NCBI GenBank assembly: GCA_020744425.1
Contig: JAGMUV010000003.1
Location: forward strand, 248,001 to 312,000
DNA from: Dactylonectria macrodidyma
Taxonomy: Eukaryota; Ascomycota; Sordariomycetes; Hypocreales; Nectriaceae
Direction: 5' to 3'
Length of the DNA: 64,000 nucleotides
In this document: in pieces, positions 1-10,283 of the stretch
Position numbering within the stretch: position 1 is the first letter of the stretch
Layout: each line of letters begins with the position of its first letter
Notes under the pieces: model-generated
Database searches by the model: none
Seen by the model: the letters and a program-made list of their open reading frames with translations, nothing else
Told to the model about the DNA's origin: nothing
Program-made: the position numbers and the translations under genes

Positions 1-722
1 GCGCCACTACGATTCGGCAACTTCAGTTTACCCTCACGTCACGGATACCAGCTACAACGCGACGTGGATTCAGATCAACCGCCAGAATGGGGGGCATCTC
101 TGACGTCATCATCAAGGACCACCGTGAACTGGAGACGTACTACAATGAGGTCTTGAACACTTCAGATCTCGATCACCAAGAACGCTATGGAAACCAGTTC
201 GTGTGGGAGCTGGCTCGTCACTCGGTAGGCGAGGAGCTAGTCGTTTACCCGGCGTTTGAGAAATACCTTGGACATACGGGCAAAATGCGCGCCGACAAGG
301 ACAAGGAGGAGCATCACAAGGTTCTTGCCACATGTGTCGCTAGACAGAAACGTGAAGCTGATATCCCCTAGGTCAAAGAGCTCCTCAAGGAGTTCCAAAA
401 AATGAAGCCCAAAGAATACGGGTACACGCCAAAACTCAAAGAAATATGGACCCTGCTCTCTCCACACATCGAGGACGAGGAAAGTAGTGACTTGCCTGCT
501 CTCGAAATGGTCCTCCAGGAACACGCTGGGGAGTCGGAGGCAATGGCAAACAGTTTCAGCAGGACCAAAATGTTTGTTCCCACTCGAAGCCACCCGAGCG
601 CTGGTGAGAATCCCATGTTTGAGACTGCAGCTGGGTTGATGGCCGCACCTATGGATCGCCTGGCGGATATGTTCAGGAAGTTTCCGGATAACCCTAACTC
701 GGCAAACGGAGGTTCACGATAA
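1..722 (+). CDS. Hemerythrin/HHE-domain protein, 5' end outside window
   Basis: Exons run to 320 and from 372 to 722. A 51-bp intron at 321-371 (GT..TAG) carries an in-frame stop, and removing it restores the expected HHK-VKELLKEF join. The protein starts a four-helix hemerythrin fold (motif KDHRELETYYN, then RHSVGEELVVYP and DKEEHH), a fold that binds a di-iron centre or cations through His/Glu. The first internal ATG is at 87, but the frame is open back to the window edge. The upstream residues are rich in Arg, Ser and Thr with no acidic residue and end in GFRSTARM, which looks like a mitochondrial presequence. I therefore infer a mitochondrial protein whose true start lies before base 1; a 194-aa form starting at 87 is the alternative. 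It is convergent with the SDR at 1235-2283. Confidence 0.8.
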
Positions 723-1234
723 ATAACGCCAATGGCAAGGATCGGGGATGTTTGCCTCCTTTTAAAAATACCGGTTCTGTCTTTATGAATATTGCATCGG
801 TTTGAACATCACAGAATGTAAACTCGAGTCTTTTTTGGGTATTAATTTATCTTATGCTCCATGTTTGAAAGGAAACAAAAGACTTACGCGTGATTCAGTA
901 CGTGCAGCGATGGTCTTTCTCTTTCGCGTTCGGGTCTGATAAAATTCATTAAAGTGTGCGTCGTGATACTCTATTTTCAGAGCCTTGTAACACATGAAAG
1001 GGCGACGTATTAAAAGCAGTAGCGAATTGCGTTCAAATAATATTGGTCTGTGGTCCATTACAAAAATCAATCATCTCGCCTCTCAAAGGAAACACCAATG
1101 TTAGAGTGGGAGCAGAGTGCGATATCTGACAAAAGCAATTTATTCGCGGATCAGAGTAAGCTTTTCCAGAGTGTCCATATACGATGCCCTCGACGACATA
1201 CATGCCAATGCTATTGGAATTCTATTCACAAAAT
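723..1234. other. Convergent intergenic region
   Basis: About 510 bp between the 3' ends of the hemerythrin and SDR genes. I see only short AT-rich stretches suited to transcript ends and no coding signal. Confidence 0.5.
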
Positions 1235-2283
1235 TTATTCAGATTTCCAGTCCATTAGAGCATCATCCCCCAATTTCTCTTTGACGAGGCTCTCCGACAG
1301 CTTCCATAGAGCAGTGCCTAAGTCTGGATTAGACGCTTGAGCACTCTCCTTTCCCTCCTTTCCAGGGTCGATATAGTAATAGCCATTCTGCTCCTTCTCC
1401 GAAATTTCTGGAGCGGTCAAAGCCCAAAGCGCGACGTAGGAGCCTTGTTCGACGTCTCGGCCAATCGTTTGCATCACAGATGAGATGAGCTTGCCCGTTA
1501 TTCCTGGATATGCATCCTTCCATTGCTCTTGCATGTTAGTGTTCACCTGAGGAGGCTGTTAGTAACTGAATTTCGCATGAAACTATTGTGGGAGCTTACT
1601 GTTCCGGGGTGGACCGAGAGTACGAAGATGTTGTCGCTGGTTGGTCGAATGACTCTCTCTAGAAGACCGTACTTTGTGAAGAGTATCTGAGCTAGTTTCG
1701 TTCTTCCATAAAGTTGGGTTGGGTCAAGCTCTGAATTGTTGATCTCGTCCAAATTCTCGAACCGCGTGTCCGAGGGTGCAGCCCGATGGACCTCACTGGC
1801 GAGGGTGACGACTCTGGGAGCGAGAACTCCAGGTATGAGACTGGTTTTCCGTATAAGTGGCCATAGTTGATTCGTCGCATAGTACTGGCCAAGATAATTG
1901 ACCCCAAAGTGTCGATCGATTCCGTCCGAATCGAGCCCATACGAATTGGCGTTGATGCTGGCGGATAACACTAGGAAGTTCAAGCGGTCAAGAGAGTCTC
2001 GTAACTCAGAGAAGACCGACTTGACTTGGCTGAGATTGCCCATATCGCACTCCTTCCAATCAATGTCGGCGTCAGAGTACTCGTCCTTGATTTTCGAGAT
2101 GGCCTCCTGACCCTGCTCTTCTTTGCGATTGACCATAATCACCTTGCACCCAGCTTTCGCCAGAGCCCGACTGATTTCATAGCCAATGCCCAAGGCACCG
2201 CCGGTGACGACGGCGGTTCGGCCGACAAGATTGTCGGGGTGGACTTCAGTCGGTCCAACAACTTTGTGGAGAGCGGACTGCAT
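1235..2283 (-). CDS. Short-chain dehydrogenase/reductase, bli-4/WWOX-like
   Basis: Exons 2283-1600 and 1546-1235, with an intron at 1547-1599 (gtaagc..ctcag, 53 bp), give 331 aa. The Rossmann motif TGGALGIG lies near residue 27, and the active site is Ser in LASEVHR followed by YGRTK. After splicing, VHPGTVNTNMQ is continuous, as in the family of fungal oxidoreductases related to Neurospora bli-4. This is an NAD(P)-dependent oxidoreductase of unknown substrate. The length is normal and all catalytic residues are present. The start is the first ATG of the open frame, followed directly by the family's usual N-terminal sequence. Confidence 0.9.
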
Positions 2284-3144
2284 TTTGCAGGAGACTGGTT
2301 AAGTGTAGGAATAAGGTTGCGATGCGTTCTGACTTAACGTCTCCTATCGCATCCATTGAGCCATGTTTTTATAGCAAACCTCGCATTTAATGAAGCCACG
2401 TAAGAATCATAGGTTCTACATCATCAATTACCCAAACTTCATGAGAATTGCATCTCCCTGACGTCATCCTGGAGTCATTCGCGGCTCTCGTAACAATGTG
2501 CGGATCATTTGTCGTCATATGCATCGGCCATTTGCCACCTCAATTTCCTATCTATTTTCCGTCGCATACGTTCAGAGCCATAATGCCATATTTAGTCTTG
2601 ATCAGACAGTGGTTGGTACCTTACAACTTCTAAATTGCCATTCCTAACTTGTGTGGCGTACTCGGATAGAAAATGCCATCCATATATGGTATCGGGTTAC
2701 CAGTTACAGATAGTGTTATATATCCCCACAAAGCCTGATAGAGGAGTAATAAGAAGACATCCTCAATAGAGATACCGGTAACCTTAGCGGCGACCAGTCT
2801 TGACTATGTGAGAAATGACGAGCTACCAACGTTCTGACTAGTGGATGCCTCAGGCTACAACCCGAGACCAGTCGAATAACCCAGAAATGCTCTACTCAAC
2901 TGGATGATCTTTGAGAACGCACATCACACAAAAAATGCAGCGAGAAAAGCTCCCCAACTAATCAATTATCATCATTCTATTGCACTATACTCCCGCATCA
3001 GACCGAAAGACTTTGTCTCACCACTAGTCACGTGTCTGACATGCGTGGTCGTCATGTGAGCAACCCCAATAAAAGTAGTCCCCTCCTTCGATCTTGCTTC
3101 GCAACCACCGATCTTGTCAATAAATTTCTTATCAACCAACTTCA
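2284..3144. other. Divergent promoter region (SDR / TPR-CHAT gene)
   Basis: About 860 bp between divergently transcribed genes. A TATA-like aataaaag near 3068 is followed by a pyrimidine-rich stretch, fitting a fungal promoter for the gene at 3145. No coding potential is seen. Confidence 0.45.
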
Positions 3145-4515
3145 ATGGATGGCCTCAACCGTTCAGTCGAGGCTGCCGAGAGGGTAGTGGAGGCTACCCC
3201 ACCAGGCCACCCCGATCAAGCTACACACTTAAACAACCTTGGGATTTATCTTACTGAGAGGTTTACTCTCAGTAGCTCGATAGGCGATCTTCATCGTGCT
3301 ATTGAGGTTGCCGATATGGCGATCAAGGCTGTGCCTCAGAACCATCCCGATCGACTGCGCTACCTAGATAACCTTGGCACAAGGCTTGGTATGCGGTTTG
3401 ACATAACTGGTTCGATGGATGATCTCAACCGTGCCATTGAACTTGTTAATACATCAGTGGAAGCGGCGCAGCCAGACCACCCTAATCGAGGCCGTTTCTT
3501 ATGTAACCTTGCGATTTGGCTCTGTAGACGATTTGAGGGGATTGGTTTAATGGACGATCTTGATCGCGCTGTCGGGGCTGCAGATATGGCAGTGAAGGCC
3601 GTGTCTGAAGACTCCTCTAGTCGGGCTAATTACTTGAGCATCCTTGGGAATTGTCTTGGCAGGCGATACGAGCAGACCGATTCTTTACACGACCTCGACC
3701 GTGCGATATCGGTTGCCGAGCTATCGTTGAAGGACACAGGTCAAGATAGCATCCATCGAGCCGCCTACCTGACTACTCTCGGGATGTGGCTTGGTAGGCG
3801 ATCCGATCGAACCGGCTCGAAGGTCGATCTCGATCGTGCGGTCGAGGTTACCGATATGGCAGTCGAGGCTGTACCGCCGCACCACCCGAACCGAGCCATA
3901 GGCTTAATCAACCTCGGGATGTGGCTCAGCAGGCGATTTGACATGACTGGGTCAATGAGCGATCTCAACCGCTCCGTCGAAGTTTCTGATGTTGCGCTAA
4001 AGCTCTTATTGCCGGACAGCCCTTCCCAAACAGCCTGTCTACATGTCCTTGCGATGTGCCTTAGCAGGCGATTTGATCGGGCCGGCTCGGTGGACGACCT
4101 TGATCGTGCCATAGAAGTTGCTGATTTGGCGGTCAAAATTACCTCTTGGGACCACCCCGAGCGAACCCCCTGCCTAGACACCCTTGCATCTTGTCTTGGC
4201 AGACGATTCGATCAGACTGGCTCAATAGATGATCTTAATCGCGCCGTTGATGTTGCCGATATGGCAGTGAAGGCTACCCCTCAAGACCACCCTTTTCGAG
4301 CAAGTCATTGGGATGCCCTTGGGGTATGGCTTGATAGGCGATTTGACCGAACTGGCTCAATGGATGATCTCAACCGTGCTATTCAGTTGGCTGATATGGC
4401 AGTGGAGGCAGCTCCTCCAGACCATATGGAGCGAGCCAGTTTTTTAAACAACCTTGGGTGCTATCTCGACAAGCGATTTGAGCGGGCGGGCTCAATGGAC
4501 GATCTCACTCGTTCT
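3145..4515 (+). repeat. Ten tandem 135-bp units encoding TPR motifs
   Basis: In-frame tandem repeat of 135 bp (45 codons) inside the CHAT gene. Each unit contains a version of gatgatctcaaccgtgc and ends in a Gly-Ser pair. The units have diverged in third positions and in the helix A residues but keep the same phase without indels. Confidence 0.85.
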
Positions 4516-6246
4516 GTTTCGTGTTTCAGAGAAGGTTGGAATTGCCCAGGCACCCCCACGTCTATTCGCATTCGCCTGGCTCTGAGCGCCGCTGCCACAT
4601 ACGCCTCGCAGTCAAATTGGGAAGAATCAAGCCAGCTGCTCGAAGACGCTGTAGAACTGCTGCCCGCGGTCAGTCCGCGGTCATCGTCACACAATGACAA
4701 AGAGCATGTGCTTGCAAGCTTCGTGGGCCTAGCTTCCATGGCGGCTGCCGTTGCTTTGAACGCGGGGAAGGATGCCTACCACGCCTTGAAGCTTCTCGAG
4801 CTCGGCCGTGGCATCATTGCTAATCTGCTGATGGACATGCGAGGCAATGTTTCCGATCTCAAGCAAATGCATCCTGATTTGGCAGAGGAATTCGTTTCTC
4901 TCCGGGATGAGCTCGATTCGCCAGCGGGTAGTCCAACTTCTTCTGTTCCCAACAATGGCGCGTCTTCGTTAGAATCACAAGCGAAACGACGTCGTGAAGC
5001 AGACCAGAAATTCAGTGAGGTCATCGCCAAGATTCGTGCTCAACCGGGATTTGGCAGCTTTTTTCTCCCGCCAACTGCAGATGAGCTGATGGCCGCAGCG
5101 AACCTAGGCCCCATTATCGTCGTCAATATGAGTTTGTATCGTTGCGATGCATTTGTTGTCGAGCGCCATCGGATTTCAGTGGTGGAATTACCTGCTCTCA
5201 CGCAGGAGGAAGTCCAGAAACGAATCCACGGTCCGCATTCATCTCGTCTAGCAGCGTCTTTCGACATGGGATCACTGTTAGAATGGCTCTGGGATGCCAT
5301 CTGTCGTCCATGCCTAGATGCACTCGGCTTCAAGGATCCACCTTCCGATGATGATTGGCCTCGTGTGTGGTGGATTCCTACAAGGCTTCTCAGCCGGCTT
5401 CCTCTTCACGCAGCAGGACACCATGCTGTGGCGTCCGCCGATACGGTCATGGACAGAGTCATGTCGTCGTACGCTTCATCTATCAAGGCGTTGATACAGG
5501 GACGCCGACATACCATTCGAGACCACACCAGTCCTGAGCCGGACTCTGCTGTCCTGATTGCTATGCGCGAGACACCAAATTTGTCTGGGAGCGCACTGCT
5601 TCCATTCGCCATCGATGAGATAGATATGCTGGCAGCACTCTGCCCCTCGCTCCGGCTAAAGCCGATCATGCCACCGCTGCGCAAGGATGAGGTTCTCAAG
5701 CATTTCCCGACGTGTAAAATCTTTCACTTTGCAGGCCATGGGAAGTCGGATCCGGCGGACCCTTCGCGAAGCTGTTTGCTTCTAGAGGATTGGAAGACGA
5801 ACCCGCTGACGGCGGGAGCCCTCCGTGACCACAGACTGCAAGACAACCCTCCATTTTTCGCCTACCTCTCAGCTTGTTCGACGGGAGCCAACGAGGCGGA
5901 CAGGTTGGCCGACGAAGGAGTGCATCTCGTCCATGCCTTCCAGCTCGCAGGCTTTCGTCATGTTATTGGAACGCTCTGGGAAGTAAGAGATAAGCATTGC
6001 GTTGATGTGGCGAGAGAGGTTTACAAGACGATGCAAGACGAAGGGATGACGGATGTGGCAGTCTGCCGGGGCCTCCATCGTGCTGTCAGGGCGCTGCGCG
6101 ACAGTCGAATTGAGATGGAATCGCAAGAGATGAATGCTACTTTGCCAAGGAGAGCAAGCGGCTCGACCAAAGTTAGGGATGTTGTTTATTGCGAGGAGGA
6201 TGCGAAGTCGTTTGACTGGGTTCCCTATGTTCATTTTGGCGTATAG
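3145..6246 (+). CDS. TPR-repeat CHAT-domain protein (putative caspase-like protease)
   Basis: A single 1033-aa exon. Residues 1-450 are ten tandem units of 45 aa, each of the form (M)DDLxRAIEVADMAVK..DHPxRAxxLxxLGxxLxRRFDxTGS, a tetratricopeptide variant; an eleventh unit begins at 451. A helical linker follows, then a C-terminal CHAT domain (about 690-1033) with the catalytic pair His865 in HFAGHG and Cys911 in LSACSTG, and the conserved GTLWEV. CHAT is a clan CD cysteine protease fold related to separase and caspases. The family is established; the substrate is unknown. Both catalytic residues are intact, so it is probably active. An in-frame TAA 24 bases upstream fixes the start, and the initiator Met coincides with the Met that opens the repeat unit, so upstream units may have been lost. 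No gasdermin-like gene is recognisable next to it. Confidence 0.9.
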   Translation: MDGLNRSVEAAERVVEATPPGHPDQATHLNNLGIYLTERFTLSSSIGDLHRAIEVADMAIKAVPQNHPDRLRYLDNLGTRLGMRFDITGSMDDLNRAIELVNTSVEAAQPDHPNRGRFLCNLAIWLCRRFEGIGLMDDLDRAVGAADMAVKAVSEDSSSRANYLSILGNCLGRRYEQTDSLHDLDRAISVAELSLKDTGQDSIHRAAYLTTLGMWLGRRSDRTGSKVDLDRAVEVTDMAVEAVPPHHPNRAIGLINLGMWLSRRFDMTGSMSDLNRSVEVSDVALKLLLPDSPSQTACLHVLAMCLSRRFDRAGSVDDLDRAIEVADLAVKITSWDHPERTPCLDTLASCLGRRFDQTGSIDDLNRAVDVADMAVKATPQDHPFRASHWDALGVWLDRRFDRTGSMDDLNRAIQLADMAVEAAPPDHMERASFLNNLGCYLDKRFERAGSMDDLTRSVSCFREGWNCPGTPTSIRIRLALSAAATYASQSNWEESSQLLEDAVELLPAVSPRSSSHNDKEHVLASFVGLASMAAAVALNAGKDAYHALKLLELGRGIIANLLMDMRGNVSDLKQMHPDLAEEFVSLRDELDSPAGSPTSSVPNNGASSLESQAKRRREADQKFSEVIAKIRAQPGFGSFFLPPTADELMAAANLGPIIVVNMSLYRCDAFVVERHRISVVELPALTQEEVQKRIHGPHSSRLAASFDMGSLLEWLWDAICRPCLDALGFKDPPSDDDWPRVWWIPTRLLSRLPLHAAGHHAVASADTVMDRVMSSYASSIKALIQGRRHTIRDHTSPEPDSAVLIAMRETPNLSGSALLPFAIDEIDMLAALCPSLRLKPIMPPLRKDEVLKHFPTCKIFHFAGHGKSDPADPSRSCLLLEDWKTNPLTAGALRDHRLQDNPPFFAYLSACSTGANEADRLADEGVHLVHAFQLAGFRHVIGTLWEVRDKHCVDVAREVYKTMQDEGMTDVAVCRGLHRAVRALRDSRIEMESQEMNATLPRRASGSTKVRDVVYCEEDAKSFDWVPYVHFGV

Positions 6247-7269
6247 CTTCTCAACCGTCCAGTTCTGAACACGTCTCTAATTTTGCCATGACTCATGTTA
6301 GGCGGCGCTGCAGGAGAAGGCTACCAGCACTGGCTACGTTAGGCTCCTTTTCGATTGCACTAATTCGAATGATGAAAGTGCACGTCGCCCCCCAGTCTTC
6401 AGACAGTTCATCCAAGTTAGCCCCGGGCGATAGGCAAGACGGTGAGACCTTTTTATTTTTGTCTGCGTCCGGCTCTGTTTCCATTTTTGTCAACTCAAGC
6501 GACAAAAACGAAGTAGGGTTCGATGTGAGACCTCCCGAAATTGTGTTACTAAATTTACGAAACGATACTGTGGTTAACAATCATTGTGACTGCCTTAAAA
6601 GGCTGGCTTTGATAGGCTATCTCTGAGGGTAATGCGTTTGATGGCCAGGTCCTTGATAATGACAGAGCCAATGGTACTGAAATGCTTATTGATGACTTAA
6701 TTCTTTGAAACCTGAAAGATTATATTGAAGAAACGATCGCCATCGCAAGTGACGTTTCAATAGGCCGTGTCTTGGAACCCTACCGATCCAACCTGGACCC
6801 CGGGTAGGACCTATTAGATAATATCTTCCATACGTTTCAAAAGTACAATTTACTTATCAAAAGAAAGGCATATAAGATTGTAACTATATCAATTCATTTT
6901 GACAGGTTGGCTCGTGCGGGTATTGGTACCACTTCCCGACGAGTTTCTCGTTCTATGGCCGTCGAAGAGCGCCCTCTAACGGAGTAATCATGGACGCTCT
7001 AGATGATAAGAATGGCGCGCTCTAGGTACGACTTGGTGTAGGCACCAAGAGGCCCCCTACAGAGGGGCATCCCCCACTCCATCCAAATGGCAATGCCGAA
7101 GATGGAAGCTTATTTGAGGCGCGCAGATTGAAACTCACGATCGTCACGAACCAGTATCTTTAATCTAGACTCATGGAGACGGAAGGGCCGATGAAGGCTG
7201 GCTATCTGAAATGGCTGCAATTAGCGCGTCGCCTTCAATTCCTATTACCAACAGGAACCCCATCTCTTT
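6247..7269. other. Gene-free region 3' of the CHAT gene
   Basis: About 1 kb with only short, low-complexity or stop-interrupted frames. The longest plus-strand frame (6288-6626) has no recognisable domain and unconvincing composition. I see no gene. Confidence 0.45.
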
Positions 7270-7484
7270 TTCTTCTTCTTCTTCTTCTTCTTCTTCTTCT
7301 TCTTCTTCTTCTTCTTCTTCTTCTTCTTCTTCTTCTCTTCTTCTTCTTCTTCTTCTTCTTCTTCTTCTTCTTCTTCTTCTTCTTCTTCTTCTTCTTCTTC
7401 TTCTTCTTCTTCTTCTTCTTCTTCTTCTTCTTCTTCTTCTTCTTCTTCTTCTTCTTCTTCTTCTTCTTCTTCTTCTTCTTCTTC
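7270..7484. repeat. Long TTC/GAA trinucleotide microsatellite
   Basis: About 215 bp of almost pure TTC (GAA on the other strand), roughly 70 units. One phase slip lies near 7336 (ttctcttc), which divides it into arms of about 67 and 148 bp. All apparent reading frames across it are homopolymers (Phe, Ser, Leu, Lys, Glu or Arg) and are not genes. GAA/TTC tracts can form triplex DNA and are length-unstable in other eukaryotes. Confidence 0.97.
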
Positions 7485-8711
7485 ATTAACTTCCATCAAC
7501 CTCGGTAAATCGGATCTCGTGATATTTGACTAGCTGCTTTGCGCTTCGCTGCGATTTTCACGTGCCTGAATTTGTGGGGCTTCTAAGGAAGCGATAGGGC
7601 TGGGTGGTGACATGAGACGCGAGCTTCATTGGGAGGAGGCGCGAGCACGCGCAGGGTGACAGTGACAAAGTTGTGGCGCCTTATCTGTCCGGATGCCCTC
7701 ATTGGTAGTAATTTGAGGAGCCCTACAAGGTGATGTAACGCAAGAACAGGCATCCAAGCGCCAAGTACAGACGCTGACGCAGGATCGGCCGATGGTGGGG
7801 TGTTGAAACAAGCGTTTTGCGGGCTAGGGGAATGGAGATGGCAAGATGTTTTAGGAGACGACTTGAATTGAAGAATTGAGTCAGAAAGTATGAGCAGGAT
7901 CATCACTAGGCGGCCTCTCAAGCATCCATGAAGCATACCGGGAAGGTTGACGAAAACGACAGCGAAAGAAGCTTCCGATCGACCGCCGGAATTAGGCCCG
8001 GGTCCATAATTCAGGATTTCTGTTGGCCAGGCATCGTGTGGGGTCAAGTTGGTGGTAGGATGAAGTCTGACAGCTTGGTGCAATCTGCCTCAGTTGGTGT
8101 GGTCTGCTACTGTGGCAGTGGATGGTAGTGGATGGCAGTGGATGGTCAAATCTGCCGCAATTAGTCTACTTCGTGACAGCTCTAGGCCCTGGACCTAACG
8201 ATGACGGGGAAAGGATGGGCTCCCAACAGTCAATTCTGCCTCGCCATACGCCCTGCTCCGGTAGATCGAGGAATGTCCCGGGACGACTTTTGCCGCCAGC
8301 TGGGCCACCAACTATGCCACACAGCCTAATTCTGTAGAGCTTACTGGGATTAGTACACCAACCTAGTATGTAGCATGACCTAGTTAGTAGAGGCCCTCTC
8401 TCTCTCCAGTCGTACGGTCTACTCTTATTGGCCCTCATCTGTGGCGCAAGCTAGCGATCCTAACTTGAGGAAGGAGGCCTCTGGATTGCGCTGGTTCTGC
8501 AGCGGGGTCAGGTCAGGAGCGGTGCTATATCAATCCGACTGACCATCCCAGTAGGCGCCCATCCATCCACCCATCCAACCACCCATCTAAGAAAGACCCC
8601 CGCTTTCTCACTGTCGCGTCATCATCTTGTGTTACTTATTTCCCCTCATTGCCAGGAGTCCAAGACAGTTTGCCCAGACACTCTCAGAGAAAGAAATCAG
8701 ACCCAAAGACC
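7485..8711. other. Intergenic region upstream of annexin
   Basis: About 1.2 kb of leader and promoter for the annexin gene. It has short direct repeats: gtggatgg(c/t)a copies at about 8115-8143 and CCATCCA/CCACCCATC copies at about 8560-8590. A minus-strand frame at 7583-8083 has no recognisable motif and is not accepted as a gene. Confidence 0.45.
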
Positions 8712-10283
8712 ATGAATCCGCAACAGCCGTACTACGGACAGGCCGCGGGAGGCGCCCCACCCGCCGGATATCAGGCCGGTCAACCCCCACAAGGCGGACC
8801 TCCGTACTATCAGGGACCTCCGGGCCAAGCACCTCCGGGCCAAGCACCACCAGGACAGGCACCATACGGACAACAGCAGCCGTATGGATATCAGAACCAG
8901 CAAGCCTACGGTCAAAATCAGGGATACCAGGCACCGCCTCAGGGACAAGGACCTCCAGGCCAAGCGCCTTACCAGCAACAGCCTCCTCAGGGATACGGCC
9001 AGTACCAGAATCAGCCACCTCAAGGCCAGGGCTACAATCAGGCCCCCTATGCTCAGCAGCCGCCCCAAGGCTACAACCAGCCGCCCCATGGTCAGCCTCC
9101 CCAAGGCTACCCTCAGCAAGGCTACAATCAGCCTCCTCATGGTCAGCCTCCCCAAGGCTACCCTCAACAGGGTCAAGGGCAGCACCAGTACCCACCTCAA
9201 GGCCAAAACCAAGGGTATGGAGCTCCCGGCCAGTACGGCGCGCCTCAGCAATGGCAACAACAACAACAGTTCAGCGTGCCCCCTACACCCCCTTCCCTTG
9301 GTTATGGCCCTGCTCCAGTGGGACTGGCCAAGATCGATACGTCATCTGATATCGAGACACTGCGCAAAGCAATGAAGGGAATGGGTTGCGACGAGCGGGC
9401 TTTGATCCGCGTTCTGACAAGCAGCAAGTACAAAAATCCTTTCGCAATGGCTCAGCTGGTGAACGACTATCAACACCGCTTCATGCGTGACCTTGCCAAG
9501 GACATCATCAGCGAGACCAGTGGCGATCTAGAGACAGGCCTCCTCGCTTTGATTCGTGGTCCTCTCGAGAACGATGCTAGAAACCTGGAAAAGGCCCTGA
9601 TTGGCGCAGGCACCGACGAAGATGCCCTCAACGATGTTGTCCTTGGTCGATCTAACGCCGATATCCGTGCGATTACCATGGAGTTCCAGCGCATCAGATC
9701 GAGAGAGCCCGACGACCGGATCCTAAAAGATGTTATTCAGAAAGACGTTGATCCAAAATTATTCCGATTGTATCAGATGGTTCTTAAAGCTGAGCGTGCC
9801 GAGGATACAGCCCCCGTCATTGGGGCTGATATCGACCATAAGGTTATGGAGCTTCATCGCGCCACTGAAGGCGTTATCGGTGCAAGCGCCGTAAGCGTCG
9901 CTCAAATCTTCACCAGCAGCAACAACTCTCAGTTGCACGCCATCGCCGATGCTTATGATCGCAAGTACCACCGGAATCTACAGGATGTCATTGAGAAGGA
10001 ATTCCGTGGAGACATGGAGGATGCCCTGCTCGATATGCTCCTCCAAGGCATTGACCGCGCCAGACATGATGCGGATAAGCTGAGGGCACCGCTGGATAAG
10101 ACGTTCCGCAAAGATCGACTTTTCATCAATCGCGTGGTGAGCTTGTATTGGGACCAAAATAGGCTCAACGCGGCCAAGGCAGCGTATAAGAAGATATACG
10201 GGCACCCATTGCGCAAATTTGTCAAGGATAAGTTGAGTGGAGACTATGAAGACCTGATGTTGGCACTTCTTGGAGAACAGTAA
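8712..10283 (+). CDS. Annexin with proline/glutamine/glycine-rich N-terminus
   Basis: An intronless 523-aa protein starting at ATG 8712 (context gaccATGA); the frame extends upstream only through non-ATG codons. Residues 1 to about 203 are a low-complexity Pro-Gly-Gln-Tyr region with repeats such as QPPHGQPPQGYPQQ, resembling annexin A7/A11 N-termini. Four annexin repeats follow, at about 215-283, 290-360, 375-445 and 450-520. Repeat 2 keeps the calcium loop GAGTDED; repeat 1 has GMGCDE with Cys in place of the usual Thr, and repeats 3 and 4 have degenerate loops. Annexins bind acidic membranes in a calcium-dependent way; the N-tail suggests assembly or phase separation (inference). It is similar to fungal annexin XIV/AnxC proteins. 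Confidence 0.93.
   Translation: MNPQQPYYGQAAGGAPPAGYQAGQPPQGGPPYYQGPPGQAPPGQAPPGQAPYGQQQPYGYQNQQAYGQNQGYQAPPQGQGPPGQAPYQQQPPQGYGQYQNQPPQGQGYNQAPYAQQPPQGYNQPPHGQPPQGYPQQGYNQPPHGQPPQGYPQQGQGQHQYPPQGQNQGYGAPGQYGAPQQWQQQQQFSVPPTPPSLGYGPAPVGLAKIDTSSDIETLRKAMKGMGCDERALIRVLTSSKYKNPFAMAQLVNDYQHRFMRDLAKDIISETSGDLETGLLALIRGPLENDARNLEKALIGAGTDEDALNDVVLGRSNADIRAITMEFQRIRSREPDDRILKDVIQKDVDPKLFRLYQMVLKAERAEDTAPVIGADIDHKVMELHRATEGVIGASAVSVAQIFTSSNNSQLHAIADAYDRKYHRNLQDVIEKEFRGDMEDALLDMLLQGIDRARHDADKLRAPLDKTFRKDRLFINRVVSLYWDQNRLNAAKAAYKKIYGHPLRKFVKDKLSGDYEDLMLALLGEQ

Noticed and set aside
3145..6246. Gasdermin-like partner gene next to the CHAT protease
   Set aside because: I looked at 1-3.1 kb and 6.2-8.7 kb on both strands and saw only an SDR, a hemerythrin protein and non-coding sequence.
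7173..7508. Long open frames of poly-Phe, poly-Leu, poly-Ser, poly-Lys or poly-Glu
   Set aside because: They are translations of the TTC/GAA microsatellite and are present in several frames of both strands.
7583..8083. 166-codon minus-strand frame
   Set aside because: No domain, low-complexity composition and no exon neighbours; it lies in the annexin upstream region.
8627..9349. Overlapping long frames on both strands of the annexin N-terminus
   Set aside because: They are shadows of the repetitive Pro/Gln coding region; the annexin frame alone continues into a known domain.
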